A DNA stretch of 64,000 bases from assembly GCA_038322995.1 (NCBI GenBank), contig JBBQGM010000007.1:1-64000 (forward strand). Reading direction: 5' to 3'. The position numbers were made by a program, and so were the translations under genes. Below, piece after piece: positions 55,007 to 63,500 of this stretch; positions within the stretch are counted from its first letter, which is position 1; every line of letters starts with the position of its first letter. The notes beneath the pieces are model-generated. The model saw nothing but the letters and a program-made list of their open reading frames with translations. It searched no databases and was not told where the DNA came from. The DNA comes from QHXQ01 sp038322995 (GTDB taxonomy: Bacteria > Acidobacteriota > Blastocatellia > Pyrinomonadales > Pyrinomonadaceae).

Positions 55007-56053
55007 GTGCCCATCCAGGTCTATGATTTCTTTTCGGGGTGTGGCGGTACAAGTGCTGGTTTAAGGGCTTCCGGAATGCAGATAGCCCTCGGCCTTGATA
55101 TTGACCCTGACGCACAAGGTACATTTCAAGCTAATTTCCCGGAAGCAGCGTTCATCCATGGAAACATTAGAGAAGTCCAAGCCGAGGCCATCGCCCCTTA
55201 TATAAACCGTGAAGCACATGATCGGCTGCTCTTCTCCTGCTGCGCTCCATGCCAATCATTCTCAATACTAAACAGAAATCGGAATGGCAAAGATGCCCGG
55301 GCTTTGTTGCTCTATGAATTTGCACGTTTTGTTGAGCCCTACCTACCTGAGTTTATTTTTTTAGAAAATGTTCCGGGCGCACAAAATGTCTCAGGAGAAC
55401 CGGGACCGTTTACTGACTTCGAGCAGCTACTGAGACTCTTAAATTATAATGTAGCTTATGGAATTATAGAATCGCAGCGTTATGGGGTTCCTCAACGACG
55501 TAAAAGGTTCGTTTTGATAGCTAGCCTGTTAGGCCCCATAGACCTACCTGAAGTTACACATGGGCCGGGAACAACAAATCCAACTTATCCTACTGTCTGG
55601 GAAAGTATCGGTCATTTACCACCTATCGCCGCAGGTGAAACTCATCCGATAATACCGAATCATAGAGCTGCCGGCTTGTCCGAGATTAATCTCAGAAGAA
55701 TAATTGCTACGCCAGAAGGGGGCGGGCGATTAAATTGGCCAGAAGAACTCGTTTTGGATTGTCATGGCGGAGAATACGACGGCCACACAGATGTATATGG
55801 TCGAATGCGAAAGCATGAGCCAGCCAGTGGTCTGACAACGAGATGTACCAGTCTATCGAACGGGCGTTTCGGACACCCGGAACAGCATAGGGCTATCAGC
55901 GCTCGTGAGGGAGCTTGCTTGCAGACTTTCTCGCAAGATTTTATATTTTCCGGCGGTATTAACTCGATGGCACGTCAGATAGGTAATGCAGTTCCTGTAT
56001 TGGTAGCACAGATATTTGGTCAACACTTCATTGCTCACTCTGACCTCTACTAA
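55007..56053 (+). CDS. C5-cytosine DNA methyltransferase
   Basis: A 348-residue enzyme starting at GTG 55007 with all main motifs: I (D-F-F-S-G-C-G-G-T-S-A-G), IV with catalytic Cys (C-A-P-C-Q-S-F-S), VI (E-N-V), VIII (Q-R-Y-G-V-P-Q-R-R-K-R-F) and X (Q-I-G-N-A-V-P-V). The target-recognition part is about residues 200-300 and its specificity cannot be read. It is the first gene of a five-gene co-directional block (18 bases to the next) and should mark host DNA for the downstream nucleases. Confidence 0.93.
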   Translation: MPIQVYDFFSGCGGTSAGLRASGMQIALGLDIDPDAQGTFQANFPEAAFIHGNIREVQAEAIAPYINREAHDRLLFSCCAPCQSFSILNRNRNGKDARALLLYEFARFVEPYLPEFIFLENVPGAQNVSGEPGPFTDFEQLLRLLNYNVAYGIIESQRYGVPQRRKRFVLIASLLGPIDLPEVTHGPGTTNPTYPTVWESIGHLPPIAAGETHPIIPNHRAAGLSEINLRRIIATPEGGGRLNWPEELVLDCHGGEYDGHTDVYGRMRKHEPASGLTTRCTSLSNGRFGHPEQHRAISAREGACLQTFSQDFIFSGGINSMARQIGNAVPVLVAQIFGQHFIAHSDLY

Positions 56054-56070
56054 AAGCAAGGATTATCTCA

Positions 56071-59046
56071 ATGGCCAAATTTAGGGCTCGTGCTCGAACC
56101 GTTGACATGCTCGGTCGTCAACAGATCGCCGGGATACCTACGGCCATTAGCGAATTATTCAAGAACGCACATGATGCTTATGCGGAAAATGTAGAAGTAG
56201 ACTTCTTCCGCTCTGAACACCTTTTTGTCTTGCGAGATAACGGCATAGGTATGACAGAGGAAGAGTTTGTAAGCCGCTGGCTCGCTATTGGGACCGAGAG
56301 CAAATTGGGTGCAGGGATAGGATTATCGCCACCACCGAAACCTTCGGACATTGCTGAACGTCCTATCATGGGAGAAAAGGGTATTGGGCGGCTTGCAATA
56401 GCAGCCATTGGCCCGCAGGTTTTAATTCTCACACGAGCCACCCGCGATGACAAACAGCATGACATTGTCATGTCTTTCATTCACTGGGGGATATTTGAGA
56501 GTCCCGGGATAAATCTGGATGAAATAGATATACCCGTTGAAGTTTATAAGGAGGGCGAGTTGCCGAGTCGCGATGACGTTCTAGCGATGGTCGATTTATT
56601 CCGCGAGAATATTGACAAGCTAGGCGCATCAATCCAACCTTTATTGGCAGAAAGAATTAATACGGAACTGAAGAGATTCAATGTTGACCCCCGCACATTG
56701 GATGGCTATTTGAGCAAAATAGGTAAGTCGACCCTCACAGGAAAGGGAAAGGGTACCCACTTCCTGATTTTCCCCACGGATGAATCTCTAATACCGGATA
56801 TAGAAGGCGATAGCGACCCTACTGCCCCAGCCCCACCTATAATCAAAACATTGATCGGATTCTCCAATACAATGACGAGCGAGCAACCGCCTGTTATTGA
56901 TACGAGTTTTCGTGATCATAATACCCCTGAAGCCTATGTCGATCTAATCACACCTGGAAGTTTTTTCACACCAGAAGAGTTTAAAACGGCTGACCATCAT
57001 TTTTCCGGTGAGTTTGATGAGTACGGCCAGTTCTCTGGAAAAGTAACCATTTATAGAGAAGAGCCTGTGCAACATACAATTGCTTGGCCAGGAGCGAAAG
57101 GAGAGAAAACCGAGTGCGGTCGGTTCAAACTCAACTTGGCATATGTGCAGGGCGAACGAGTTGAAAGCCTTTTACCTCAGCAGGATTACGTCAAGATTAT
57201 TAGGAAGCTTAATAAGATCGGCGGATTGTATATCTACAAAAATGGAATTCGTGTTCTTCCCTATGGTAGCAGTGATTATGATTTTCTTGATTTGGAACAA
57301 AGAAGAAGTAAGAAAGCATCCTACTATTATTTCTCATATAGACGAATGTTTGGTTATGTGGAAATAAGCGGAAGTACCAACCCCCAATTAATTGAGAAGG
57401 CAGGACGCGAGGGCTTTATAGAGAACAAAGCATATAGACAATTCAAGTCGATTTTAAAACACTTCTTCTTACAGATGGCCATCGATTTCTTCCGTGAAAG
57501 CGGAGAACATTCGGATGCATATTATGAAGGCCGAAACGAGCTAACGAGGGCAGAAGCAATTCGCCGAGCACGCGAAAGAAAAGTCAAAGAAGAGAGAAGA
57601 AGTTTTGCCAATACTCTGAATGAATTTTTCTTGCAAGTCGAAGAAGAAGTGCCACAGAAGCAGGCGTCGCAACTGCTTAACACGGTCAGTAATCAGTTAC
57701 AAACGATTTCAAATACTAGTGACCAGATACAGGCATCCTCTGCACTTTTGGAGCTTGATGCCAGCTCTCGCAAAAGGGTTGAAGTTTTGCGAGAGCGTTA
57801 CAAAATAACAAAGCCGCGCGGATTAGGTCTTACCCCAAAACTTCGCCGAGATTGGGAACTTTGGGCAAAAGAGTCTGGACGGCTCGAAGTCGACATTTTT
57901 CAGCCCACTCAACAAAGAGTAGACTTACTTATAACTGAAGCGGCACATCAACAACGCACGTCCGTCAACCCACAGAAGCGTATCGAGCGCGCGCTCAAAG
58001 AAAGAATTGCCGAAGCTCGTTCAACGGTCAACCATGAAATCAGGGAAACAAAACAAATTATTGAGGATGTTCGAACCCATACACTACAGCTTATAAATAA
58101 TAGTGCGGCTCATTTGGAAAGTGTAATAAATGAAGCCCAGAGTGATCTTAATCAGTTGCAAGGCTCTGCTAAGGAAGAGGCATCAATCTTAGGAGAATAT
58201 TACAGGTTAGAATCCGAGTTAAGCGAAGCTGCCGAGAGAGAACGACAAGCACTTGAGAATATACGCAAGCAGTTACAAGAAAACATCGGCGCATCGGTTA
58301 GCACCGACGAAGTAATTGAAGCCTTGGAAGAAGAAAATCTAGCCCTTCATGAGAGTGCGAACGCTGATATAGAACTGATACAACTTGGGATGGCGGTAGC
58401 GGTCATAAACCATGAATTCGAAAGCACGGTTCGTTCGATTCGCAGTAATTTACTGCGACTCAAAGGATGGGCTGATACTAATAAGGAGTTAAGAGATCTT
58501 TACAGACATGTGAGGGCCGACTTCGATCATTTAGATGCCTATTTGGAATTGTTTACTCCTCTTGAGAAGCGTCTATTCCGCAAGAAAGCTACAATACGCG
58601 GTTCTGATATTGCCAAGTACTTGCGCGATCTATTTGATGAGCGGTTACGCAGAGAGAAGGTCGAAATCCAATCCACCAATAGCTTCTCTCGGATGTCGTT
58701 CTCCGGATATCCTTCAGCCTTCTATCCAGCTTTCGTCAACCTGGTAGATAACGCGATTTTTTGGCTAAAAGATCGGCGCCTCCCGAGAATTATAAAGCTA
58801 GATCTGATAGGCGGTAGTACGTTTGTAATTTCGGATAATGGCCCGGGCATCCCTGTAAGAGACCGAGAGATGATTTTCGAGCGCGGTTTTTCGCGCAAGC
58901 CGGGGGGCAGAGGGATGGGACTGAAAATTTCACGCGATGTGCTATCCCGAGAAGACTGGGAACTGACCCTAGCCGAATCAAAGCCCGGTGAAGGAGCCAC
59001 CTTCCTGATGAAACCCAAGCCCCTGGAGAGAAAGGGGAAAACTTAA
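56071..59046 (+). CDS. Dual GHKL ATPase: MORC/MutL-type N terminus and histidine-kinase-like C terminus
   Basis: A 991-residue protein. Residues about 1-450 are a GHKL ATPase of the Hsp90/MutL/MORC class: N box S-E-L-F-K-N-A-H-D-A-Y (Glu28, Asn32), D-N-G-I-G-M (56-61) and G-E-K-G-I-G-R-L (101-108). Coiled coil fills about 490-770. Next comes a DHp-like helix with His781 (V-I-N-H-E-F-E-S-T-V-R-S-I). A second GHKL domain has N box N-L-V-D-N-A (890-895), D-N-G-P-G-I-P (922-928) and G-R-G-M-G-L (about 946-951). It is followed 3 bases on by a receiver protein. Sensing by the MORC part and phosphotransfer from His781 are inference; no nuclease motif is seen. Confidence 0.88.
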   Translation: MAKFRARARTVDMLGRQQIAGIPTAISELFKNAHDAYAENVEVDFFRSEHLFVLRDNGIGMTEEEFVSRWLAIGTESKLGAGIGLSPPPKPSDIAERPIMGEKGIGRLAIAAIGPQVLILTRATRDDKQHDIVMSFIHWGIFESPGINLDEIDIPVEVYKEGELPSRDDVLAMVDLFRENIDKLGASIQPLLAERINTELKRFNVDPRTLDGYLSKIGKSTLTGKGKGTHFLIFPTDESLIPDIEGDSDPTAPAPPIIKTLIGFSNTMTSEQPPVIDTSFRDHNTPEAYVDLITPGSFFTPEEFKTADHHFSGEFDEYGQFSGKVTIYREEPVQHTIAWPGAKGEKTECGRFKLNLAYVQGERVESLLPQQDYVKIIRKLNKIGGLYIYKNGIRVLPYGSSDYDFLDLEQRRSKKASYYYFSYRRMFGYVEISGSTNPQLIEKAGREGFIENKAYRQFKSILKHFFLQMAIDFFRESGEHSDAYYEGRNELTRAEAIRRARERKVKEERRSFANTLNEFFLQVEEEVPQKQASQLLNTVSNQLQTISNTSDQIQASSALLELDASSRKRVEVLRERYKITKPRGLGLTPKLRRDWELWAKESGRLEVDIFQPTQQRVDLLITEAAHQQRTSVNPQKRIERALKERIAEARSTVNHEIRETKQIIEDVRTHTLQLINNSAAHLESVINEAQSDLNQLQGSAKEEASILGEYYRLESELSEAAERERQALENIRKQLQENIGASVSTDEVIEALEEENLALHESANADIELIQLGMAVAVINHEFESTVRSIRSNLLRLKGWADTNKELRDLYRHVRADFDHLDAYLELFTPLEKRLFRKKATIRGSDIAKYLRDLFDERLRREKVEIQSTNSFSRMSFSGYPSAFYPAFVNLVDNAIFWLKDRRLPRIIKLDLIGGSTFVISDNGPGIPVRDREMIFERGFSRKPGGRGMGLKISRDVLSREDWELTLAESKPGEGATFLMKPKPLERKGKT

Positions 59047-59049
59047 CTT

Positions 59050-60843
59050 ATGACCTCACCCTCAGGAACCGACTTCAGACAGCATTCGGAGAATGTTGCT
59101 CGCAGATTCCTTCAAACAGTTGTAGTCGTTGATGATCGCGCTTACTTTGATTGGCCGGAATCAGTCTCCGTGCCTACGACTCCTGTAAAATCTCCCGCAC
59201 GCCCACAGTTTGTCGGAGAAACGACGACAATTATCGAGCCTGAAGAAGAGTCCGACATTACGGATGAAGCAGCTACGGATGAGACTTTAGACGAAATAAA
59301 GGAACCGATAGTCGAGCAAGCGAGGACTGACGAGGAGACTTCTGAAGATCGAGCCCACGTGTTGGATGCTAAGTACCTGATCGAAAGTTTCGCCGAACGA
59401 GGTATGGCATGTGCGGTTCTTCGACCTAAGAAGTTTGAGGTTGATCAATTAGACAAAAAGGTCTACCCGGTCGCGGAGCGTTCTGACATTGTGATGTTGG
59501 ATTGGGTACTACATCAGGATACCGAAGGCAAGAAAGTTACTGAACTCATTGCCGAAATGACGAAAAGGGCATTGGAGCAGCATCGCTTGCGACTAATAGT
59601 CGTATATACGGGCGAACTAAAAATCTTCGACATTGTTGATACCATTTTGGCGGTCTTGAAGAAGGCTGGTGTAAATGATGTTTTGAAGGAAGATGATTTC
59701 ACATTGGTGATTGGGTCGGTAAGGATCGTTGTATATGTCAAGAACAACGTTGGCGGGGTGGGTCTAAGCGATGAACTAAGAGGAAGGTTAGTGCCGGCTG
59801 ATCAATTACCTGATAGATTGATCAGCGAATTTACGAAAATGACGGCAGGACTTGTATCCAATGTTGCGCTTGATTCGCTTGCTGCGCTACGTTCGAACAC
59901 GCACCGTATACTATCAAAATTCAATGCCGATATAGATGCGCCATTCCTGGCACATCGAGCAATGTTGCCTCATCCGGAAGATGCCAGCGATCTACTTGTT
60001 CATCTCGTTAGCGGTGAATTAACTGCTGTGCTTGAGGGAAATAAAGTCGGGGTAGCCGCGGATGAGAGTGAGGGGACAGATGTAATCAAGGCTTGGATAG
60101 AGATGAACGAAGCAAGCGGATATGAGTTCGCAAAGCGATTTGCGGTTAAGGAGTCTATTGATGTTTTAGTTCAATTGAATACGTTGCTTCGCAAGGGTGT
60201 CGCTAACGATACATTACTAGGGAAATTCAAGACTTTCAAAAACAACCCTCATCAACGTGAACTGACAGCGCAATTGTGTTCCTCTTCGAAATCCGCTTCC
60301 GATCTGGACCATGAGTTTGCAGCATTAACAATACTGAAGTCCGACTACCGTTCGGAGTCGAACCTACCTGCCCTTGTTCCCGGAACCTTGCTAAAGGAGA
60401 TATCGTCATCGGAAGAGATAGAATCTTCTTTCAAATACTGGGTATGCATACAACCTGTATGCGACTGCGTCAGAATCAAGTCCACAAGATCATTTCCCCT
60501 TCTCCAATTAGATTTGGTTAATGACAATGGTAAGTTTGATCTTATATTGCCGGATAAAGGAAAGAAATTCGTGAAGGCTCGCGTTATATATCGTCCGTAT
60601 AAATCTCGTTTGGAAGATTTTGATCCGTCCACTGATGGCTCAGAAATGGTACGCGCAGAAGCTCAAAGCGGCGAAATTTATTTTACGGCTAAGGATGGAA
60701 CTCGCTATCAATGGCTTGCAGACTTGAAGTTTGAGCCGGCGCAGAGAATAGTCAATAAATATGCATCTGAACTTGCGCGCGTCGGCCTTAATGAATCCGA
60801 ATGGCTGCGTCGGTCGGCCAAAGGCAAAGGGGAGGAAGAATAG
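59050..60843 (+). CDS. Receiver-domain protein with unknown C-terminal output domain
   Basis: A 597-residue protein. The N-terminal receiver-like domain has the acidic pocket D28-D29 (V-V-V-V-D-D-R), then an acidic disordered insertion (about 55-103). The phospho-acceptor is Asp151 (I-V-M-L-D-W-V-L) and the switch Thr187 (V-V-Y-T-G). A clear conserved lysine is not evident. About 350 further residues match nothing I know. The start lies 3 bases after the dual-GHKL gene, so the pair is co-translated and probably interacts. It may be the effector-control subunit. Confidence 0.8.
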   Translation: MTSPSGTDFRQHSENVARRFLQTVVVVDDRAYFDWPESVSVPTTPVKSPARPQFVGETTTIIEPEEESDITDEAATDETLDEIKEPIVEQARTDEETSEDRAHVLDAKYLIESFAERGMACAVLRPKKFEVDQLDKKVYPVAERSDIVMLDWVLHQDTEGKKVTELIAEMTKRALEQHRLRLIVVYTGELKIFDIVDTILAVLKKAGVNDVLKEDDFTLVIGSVRIVVYVKNNVGGVGLSDELRGRLVPADQLPDRLISEFTKMTAGLVSNVALDSLAALRSNTHRILSKFNADIDAPFLAHRAMLPHPEDASDLLVHLVSGELTAVLEGNKVGVAADESEGTDVIKAWIEMNEASGYEFAKRFAVKESIDVLVQLNTLLRKGVANDTLLGKFKTFKNNPHQRELTAQLCSSSKSASDLDHEFAALTILKSDYRSESNLPALVPGTLLKEISSSEEIESSFKYWVCIQPVCDCVRIKSTRSFPLLQLDLVNDNGKFDLILPDKGKKFVKARVIYRPYKSRLEDFDPSTDGSEMVRAEAQSGEIYFTAKDGTRYQWLADLKFEPAQRIVNKYASELARVGLNESEWLRRSAKGKGEEE

Positions 60844-60846
60844 CCC

Positions 60847-61275
60847 GTGCCAGATATTATGACGCCTGCTCAACGTAGTAGAGCAATGTCAATGGTGCGG
60901 AGTAAGGATACCGGAATAGAAAAGTTTGTGCGTTCGGAGTTGCATCGCAAAGGATTTCGATTCAGGAAGAATGTTGCATCACTTCCAGGCCGCCCGGATA
61001 TTGTGCTGCCTAAGTATCGCACTATTGTATTCGTACATGGCTGCTTCTGGCATGGTCATGAAAACTGCAAAGCCTCAAAGCTACCGGAGACTAGGCGCGA
61101 TTTTTGGGAACGAAAGATTTTCGGCAATATAGAGCGTGATGCAAAGCATGTTAAAGCATTGAAGGACGATGGATGGAAAGTTCTGACTATTTGGGAGTGT
61201 ACCCTAAAGTACAAAAATATTAGTGATAAAGTAACCGCCGTCGAAGCGCTTACGGAGAACATAAAAGTCAACTGA
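60847..61275 (+). CDS. vsr: Vsr-type mismatch/very-short-patch endonuclease
   Basis: A 142-residue nuclease from GTG 60847 (GGGGAGG upstream). Family motifs are R-S-R-A-M-S-M-V-R-S-K-D-T, F-R-F-R-K-N-V, L-P-G-R-P-D-I-V-L-P (catalytic Asp) and V-H-G-C-F-W-H-G-H with zinc/metal ligands. Vsr nicks T:G mismatches that arise from deaminated 5-methylcytosine and commonly accompanies Dcm-like enzymes. In this block it could repair, or serve as the nuclease arm. It starts 3 bases after the receiver gene. Confidence 0.92.
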   Translation: MPDIMTPAQRSRAMSMVRSKDTGIEKFVRSELHRKGFRFRKNVASLPGRPDIVLPKYRTIVFVHGCFWHGHENCKASKLPETRRDFWERKIFGNIERDAKHVKALKDDGWKVLTIWECTLKYKNISDKVTAVEALTENIKVN

Positions 61276-61320
61276 TTATTTAGTACTGGAATTTTAAAAT
61301 AAGCCGGAACACATCCGCAT

Positions 61321-62019
61321 ATGGACCCACGCAAGCTATTTGTTGATGAAAGGTTAACGGGAATTTGTGTTTATTGTGGTGCCGCACCGAATACGCGCGA
61401 CCATGTCCCATCCCGGGTACTTTTGGATGAGCCTTTTCCGGCAAACTTGCCGGTGGTTGATGCATGTCGAAGTTGCAATGATAACTTTTCGCAAGACGAA
61501 GAGTATGTGGCCTGCCTTATTGAATGTGTTATTTGTGGGACAACAGAGCCGAATAGCGTTAAGAGGGATAAAATCAAGAGGATATTGAATGACCGCTCTT
61601 TGATAGCAGCGAGAATACGAGAGAGTTGCAACGAAGATGCCACCGGCAATCTGTCGTGGCAGGCTGATATAGTACGAGTTCGGAATGTTATTCTGAAGCT
61701 AGCTCGCGGACATCTAGCCTTCGATTTGAATGTTTGTCACTTCGAAGCTCCAAATGTTCTTGAATTCGTGCCTCTTGTGACTATGTCGCAGGAGGAGATC
61801 AATTCATTTGAACAGTCACAGGAAGAACAAAGCGCGCTTTTTCCTGAAATCGGCAGTCGTGCTTTCATCTCGATGTGGAAGTCTACAGGTGCCGAATGGC
61901 ATGATTGGCGCGAAGTGCAGACCGGAAGGTATCGTTATCGTGTCGAGCAATCTTTAGATGGTGACAAAGTGCAATTCGTAATAAGTGAATATCTTGCTTG
62001 TAAACTGATCTGGATCTAG
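61321..62019 (+). CDS. HNH-like zinc-binding protein, possible nuclease
   Basis: A 232-residue protein with an N-terminal treble-clef pattern C-V-Y-C-G...T-R-D-H-V-P-S-R...A-C-R-S-C-N-D, like HNH endonucleases (CxxC, D-H-(V/I)-P, CxxCN). Another C-V-I-C pair lies at about residues 70-73. The remaining 150 residues are unrecognised. It is the last gene of the dcm block, 45 bases after vsr. A nuclease role is likely but the classical final H/N is not certain. Confidence 0.65.
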   Translation: MDPRKLFVDERLTGICVYCGAAPNTRDHVPSRVLLDEPFPANLPVVDACRSCNDNFSQDEEYVACLIECVICGTTEPNSVKRDKIKRILNDRSLIAARIRESCNEDATGNLSWQADIVRVRNVILKLARGHLAFDLNVCHFEAPNVLEFVPLVTMSQEEINSFEQSQEEQSALFPEIGSRAFISMWKSTGAEWHDWREVQTGRYRYRVEQSLDGDKVQFVISEYLACKLIWI

Positions 62020-62218
62020 ATCCCACCTGTGTAACCAGAGACACCAACTGTTTTCCTTAATCTCAGTGTTAGCTTTTTTCTACGCCTACTGAGAATTCCA
62101 TAAATCATACTTGCTTGAACTGCGATTAGAGCAAGCTATTTTGCCTGAAGAGGCGATCTCTTTGTTCATACTACCTATTAATCCAATTTGCCTGTAATGA
62201 CGTTTGTTAGAGGGGAAG

Positions 62219-62285
62219 ATTTCCAAGGTCTATTGTGTTATTTCAAACGACTTTGGTGTATTTCAGAGGACTTTGGTTTTTAGTA
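62219..62285. repeat. Transposon right end with three putative TnsB sites
   Basis: Reverse-oriented sites lie at 62219-62233 (degenerate), 62240-62257 and 62260-62277. The outermost two match the left-end consensus at ACCAAAGTC and GAAAT. The sequence ends ...GGTTTTTAGTA. Confidence 0.85.
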
Positions 62286-63496
62286 CCTGCCGCGCGCGTG
62301 AGTTGCGCGACCGATTCGACGTGGTGCGTCTGGGGAAACATATCAAATGCGGCGAGAGAGTCAAGGTGGTAACCGCCCTCGGCTAGGACGCGCAGGTCGC
62401 GCGCGAGCGTGGCCGGATCGCAGGAGACGTAGGCGATGCGTTGCGGGCGCAAGGCGAGGATGCCGCGAAGCACTTCAGGCTCTGCGCCAGCGCGCGGCGG
62501 ATCGAGGAGGACGAGCGCGCCGGGCGCGTGTTGGGCGGCGTGGCGTGTGAGCCACGGGCCGACGAGCGAGGTGTGGACGCGGGCGTTGGCGAGTTGCGCG
62601 TCCACGAGGTTGCGGCGCGCGTAGGCGCAGGCGCGCGGGTTCGCTTCGATGGCGGTGACGCGCGTGAAGCGGCGCGCGAGCGGCAAGGTGAAGAGGCCGA
62701 CGCCGCAGTAGAGATCAATGGCGGATGTGCCGTGTGTGTCACCGAGCGCGTGGCTGACGAGCGGCGCGAGCAGCGCATGATTGATCTGGAAAAAACAGTC
62801 GGCGTCGAAGTGGTAACGCTCGCCCGCGATGACACGCAGGCGCTCATGCTTATCTTCATCATCAACTGGTGGCGCAAGCGAGACGCCGTCGTCACCGGCG
62901 ACGGCCTGATATTCTTGCGCGGCGTGCGGCAGCGTGGCTGCGGCCATGCGCGTGCGCAGCCGCGTGAGCGTGGTTTGCACTTCGGGCAGCACGACCGGGC
63001 ACGCGGCCACGTCGCAGACGCGATGCGAAGCCAGTTCGTAATAGCCGAAGCGTTGCCCTGCCGCGTCATGTTGCCAGCGGGCGCGCGAACGATAGTGCCA
63101 AGCGTCGGGCGCGGGCGTGATGGGGATGTCGGCGGGTGGCGCGAGCCGCGCGATGCGGCGCAGACAGTCGCGGATGCTCTCGACCTTCGCGGCGAGTTGC
63201 GCTTCGTAGGTCAACTGTTGAAAGTCGCAACCGCCGCAGCGGCCGAAGTAAGGACACGGCGGCTCGATGCGCGCGGGGCCGGGCGTGAGAATTTCCACCG
63301 GCGCGGCAAATGCAACCCCGCCCCGCATGCGCTCGACGCGGACGCGCAGTTGATCGCCGGGCGTGGCCAGCGTGACGAACAGCGTGCGCCCATGCGCGTG
63401 CGCCAGCCCCGCACCGCCCGGCACGAGGCGTTCGATCTCGACCTCCAACAGATCGCCGACGCGCAGAGGTGGGTGCGTATGCGCTTGCTTGCTCAT
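62243..63496 (-). CDS. rlmD: 23S rRNA (uracil-C5)-methyltransferase, RlmD/TrmA family, C terminus rewritten by the transposon
   Basis: A 417-residue RNA methyltransferase. It has an N-terminal TRAM domain (about 10-70), an iron-sulfur cluster motif (Cys81, Cys87, Cys90 in C-P-Y-F-G-R-C-G-G-C, plus a later Cys), SAM motif D-L-Y-C-G-V-G-L-F-T and catalytic Cys in Y-V-S-C-D-P-A-T-L. The general base is in H-H-V-E-S-V-A. The present end, A-A-G-T-K-N-Q-S-P-L-K-Y-T-K-V-V, is coded by transposon DNA after A-A-G. Without the insertion it would end A-A-G-P-A-G. RlmD versus another TrmA-family enzyme cannot be settled by eye. Confidence 0.88.
   Translation of the reverse strand: MSKQAHTHPPLRVGDLLEVEIERLVPGGAGLAHAHGRTLFVTLATPGDQLRVRVERMRGGVAFAAPVEILTPGPARIEPPCPYFGRCGGCDFQQLTYEAQLAAKVESIRDCLRRIARLAPPADIPITPAPDAWHYRSRARWQHDAAGQRFGYYELASHRVCDVAACPVVLPEVQTTLTRLRTRMAAATLPHAAQEYQAVAGDDGVSLAPPVDDEDKHERLRVIAGERYHFDADCFFQINHALLAPLVSHALGDTHGTSAIDLYCGVGLFTLPLARRFTRVTAIEANPRACAYARRNLVDAQLANARVHTSLVGPWLTRHAAQHAPGALVLLDPPRAGAEPEVLRGILALRPQRIAYVSCDPATLARDLRVLAEGGYHLDSLAAFDMFPQTHHVESVAQLTRAAGTKNQSPLKYTKVV
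62286..62290. repeat. Right copy of transposon target duplication
   Basis: CCTGC, identical to 39733-39737, follows the last transposon base and lies within the rlmD coding sequence. Confidence 0.9.
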
Positions 63497-63500
63497 AGGT

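Larger units (their letters stand above)
39738..62285 (+). mobile_element. 22.5-kb Tn7-like transposon carrying signalling and restriction-type cargo
   Basis: Both ends begin with the identical 19-base inverted repeat TACTAAAAACCAAAGTCCT. They carry multiple 18-bp sites of consensus ACCAAAGTCNNNTGAAAT and are flanked by CCTGC duplications. The interior is visibly AT-richer than the chromosome. It encodes two TniQ-type proteins, TnsA, a frameshifted TnsB, TnsC and two cargo blocks. Removing the element and one CCTGC restores an rlmD reading frame that ends at a TAA 34 bp before comEC, confirming both boundaries. TnsA suggests cut-and-paste movement. Confidence 0.93.

Noticed and set aside
55007..56053. 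Transposon methyltransferase as the partner of the HaeIII-like enzyme
   Set aside because: It lies 46 kb away in foreign DNA and its recognition region cannot be read, so pairing is not supported.
55007..62019. Known systems DISARM, BREX, Dnd, Detocs or full mza
   Set aside because: The diagnostic helicases, phosphatase, sulfur-modification genes, TPR kinase, Z1 and AIPR proteins are absent; only parts resemble these systems.
39738..62285. CRISPR-associated transposon
   Set aside because: No Cas gene and no array of spaced direct repeats were found in any gap of the element; the repeated 18-mers at the ends are transposase-binding sites.
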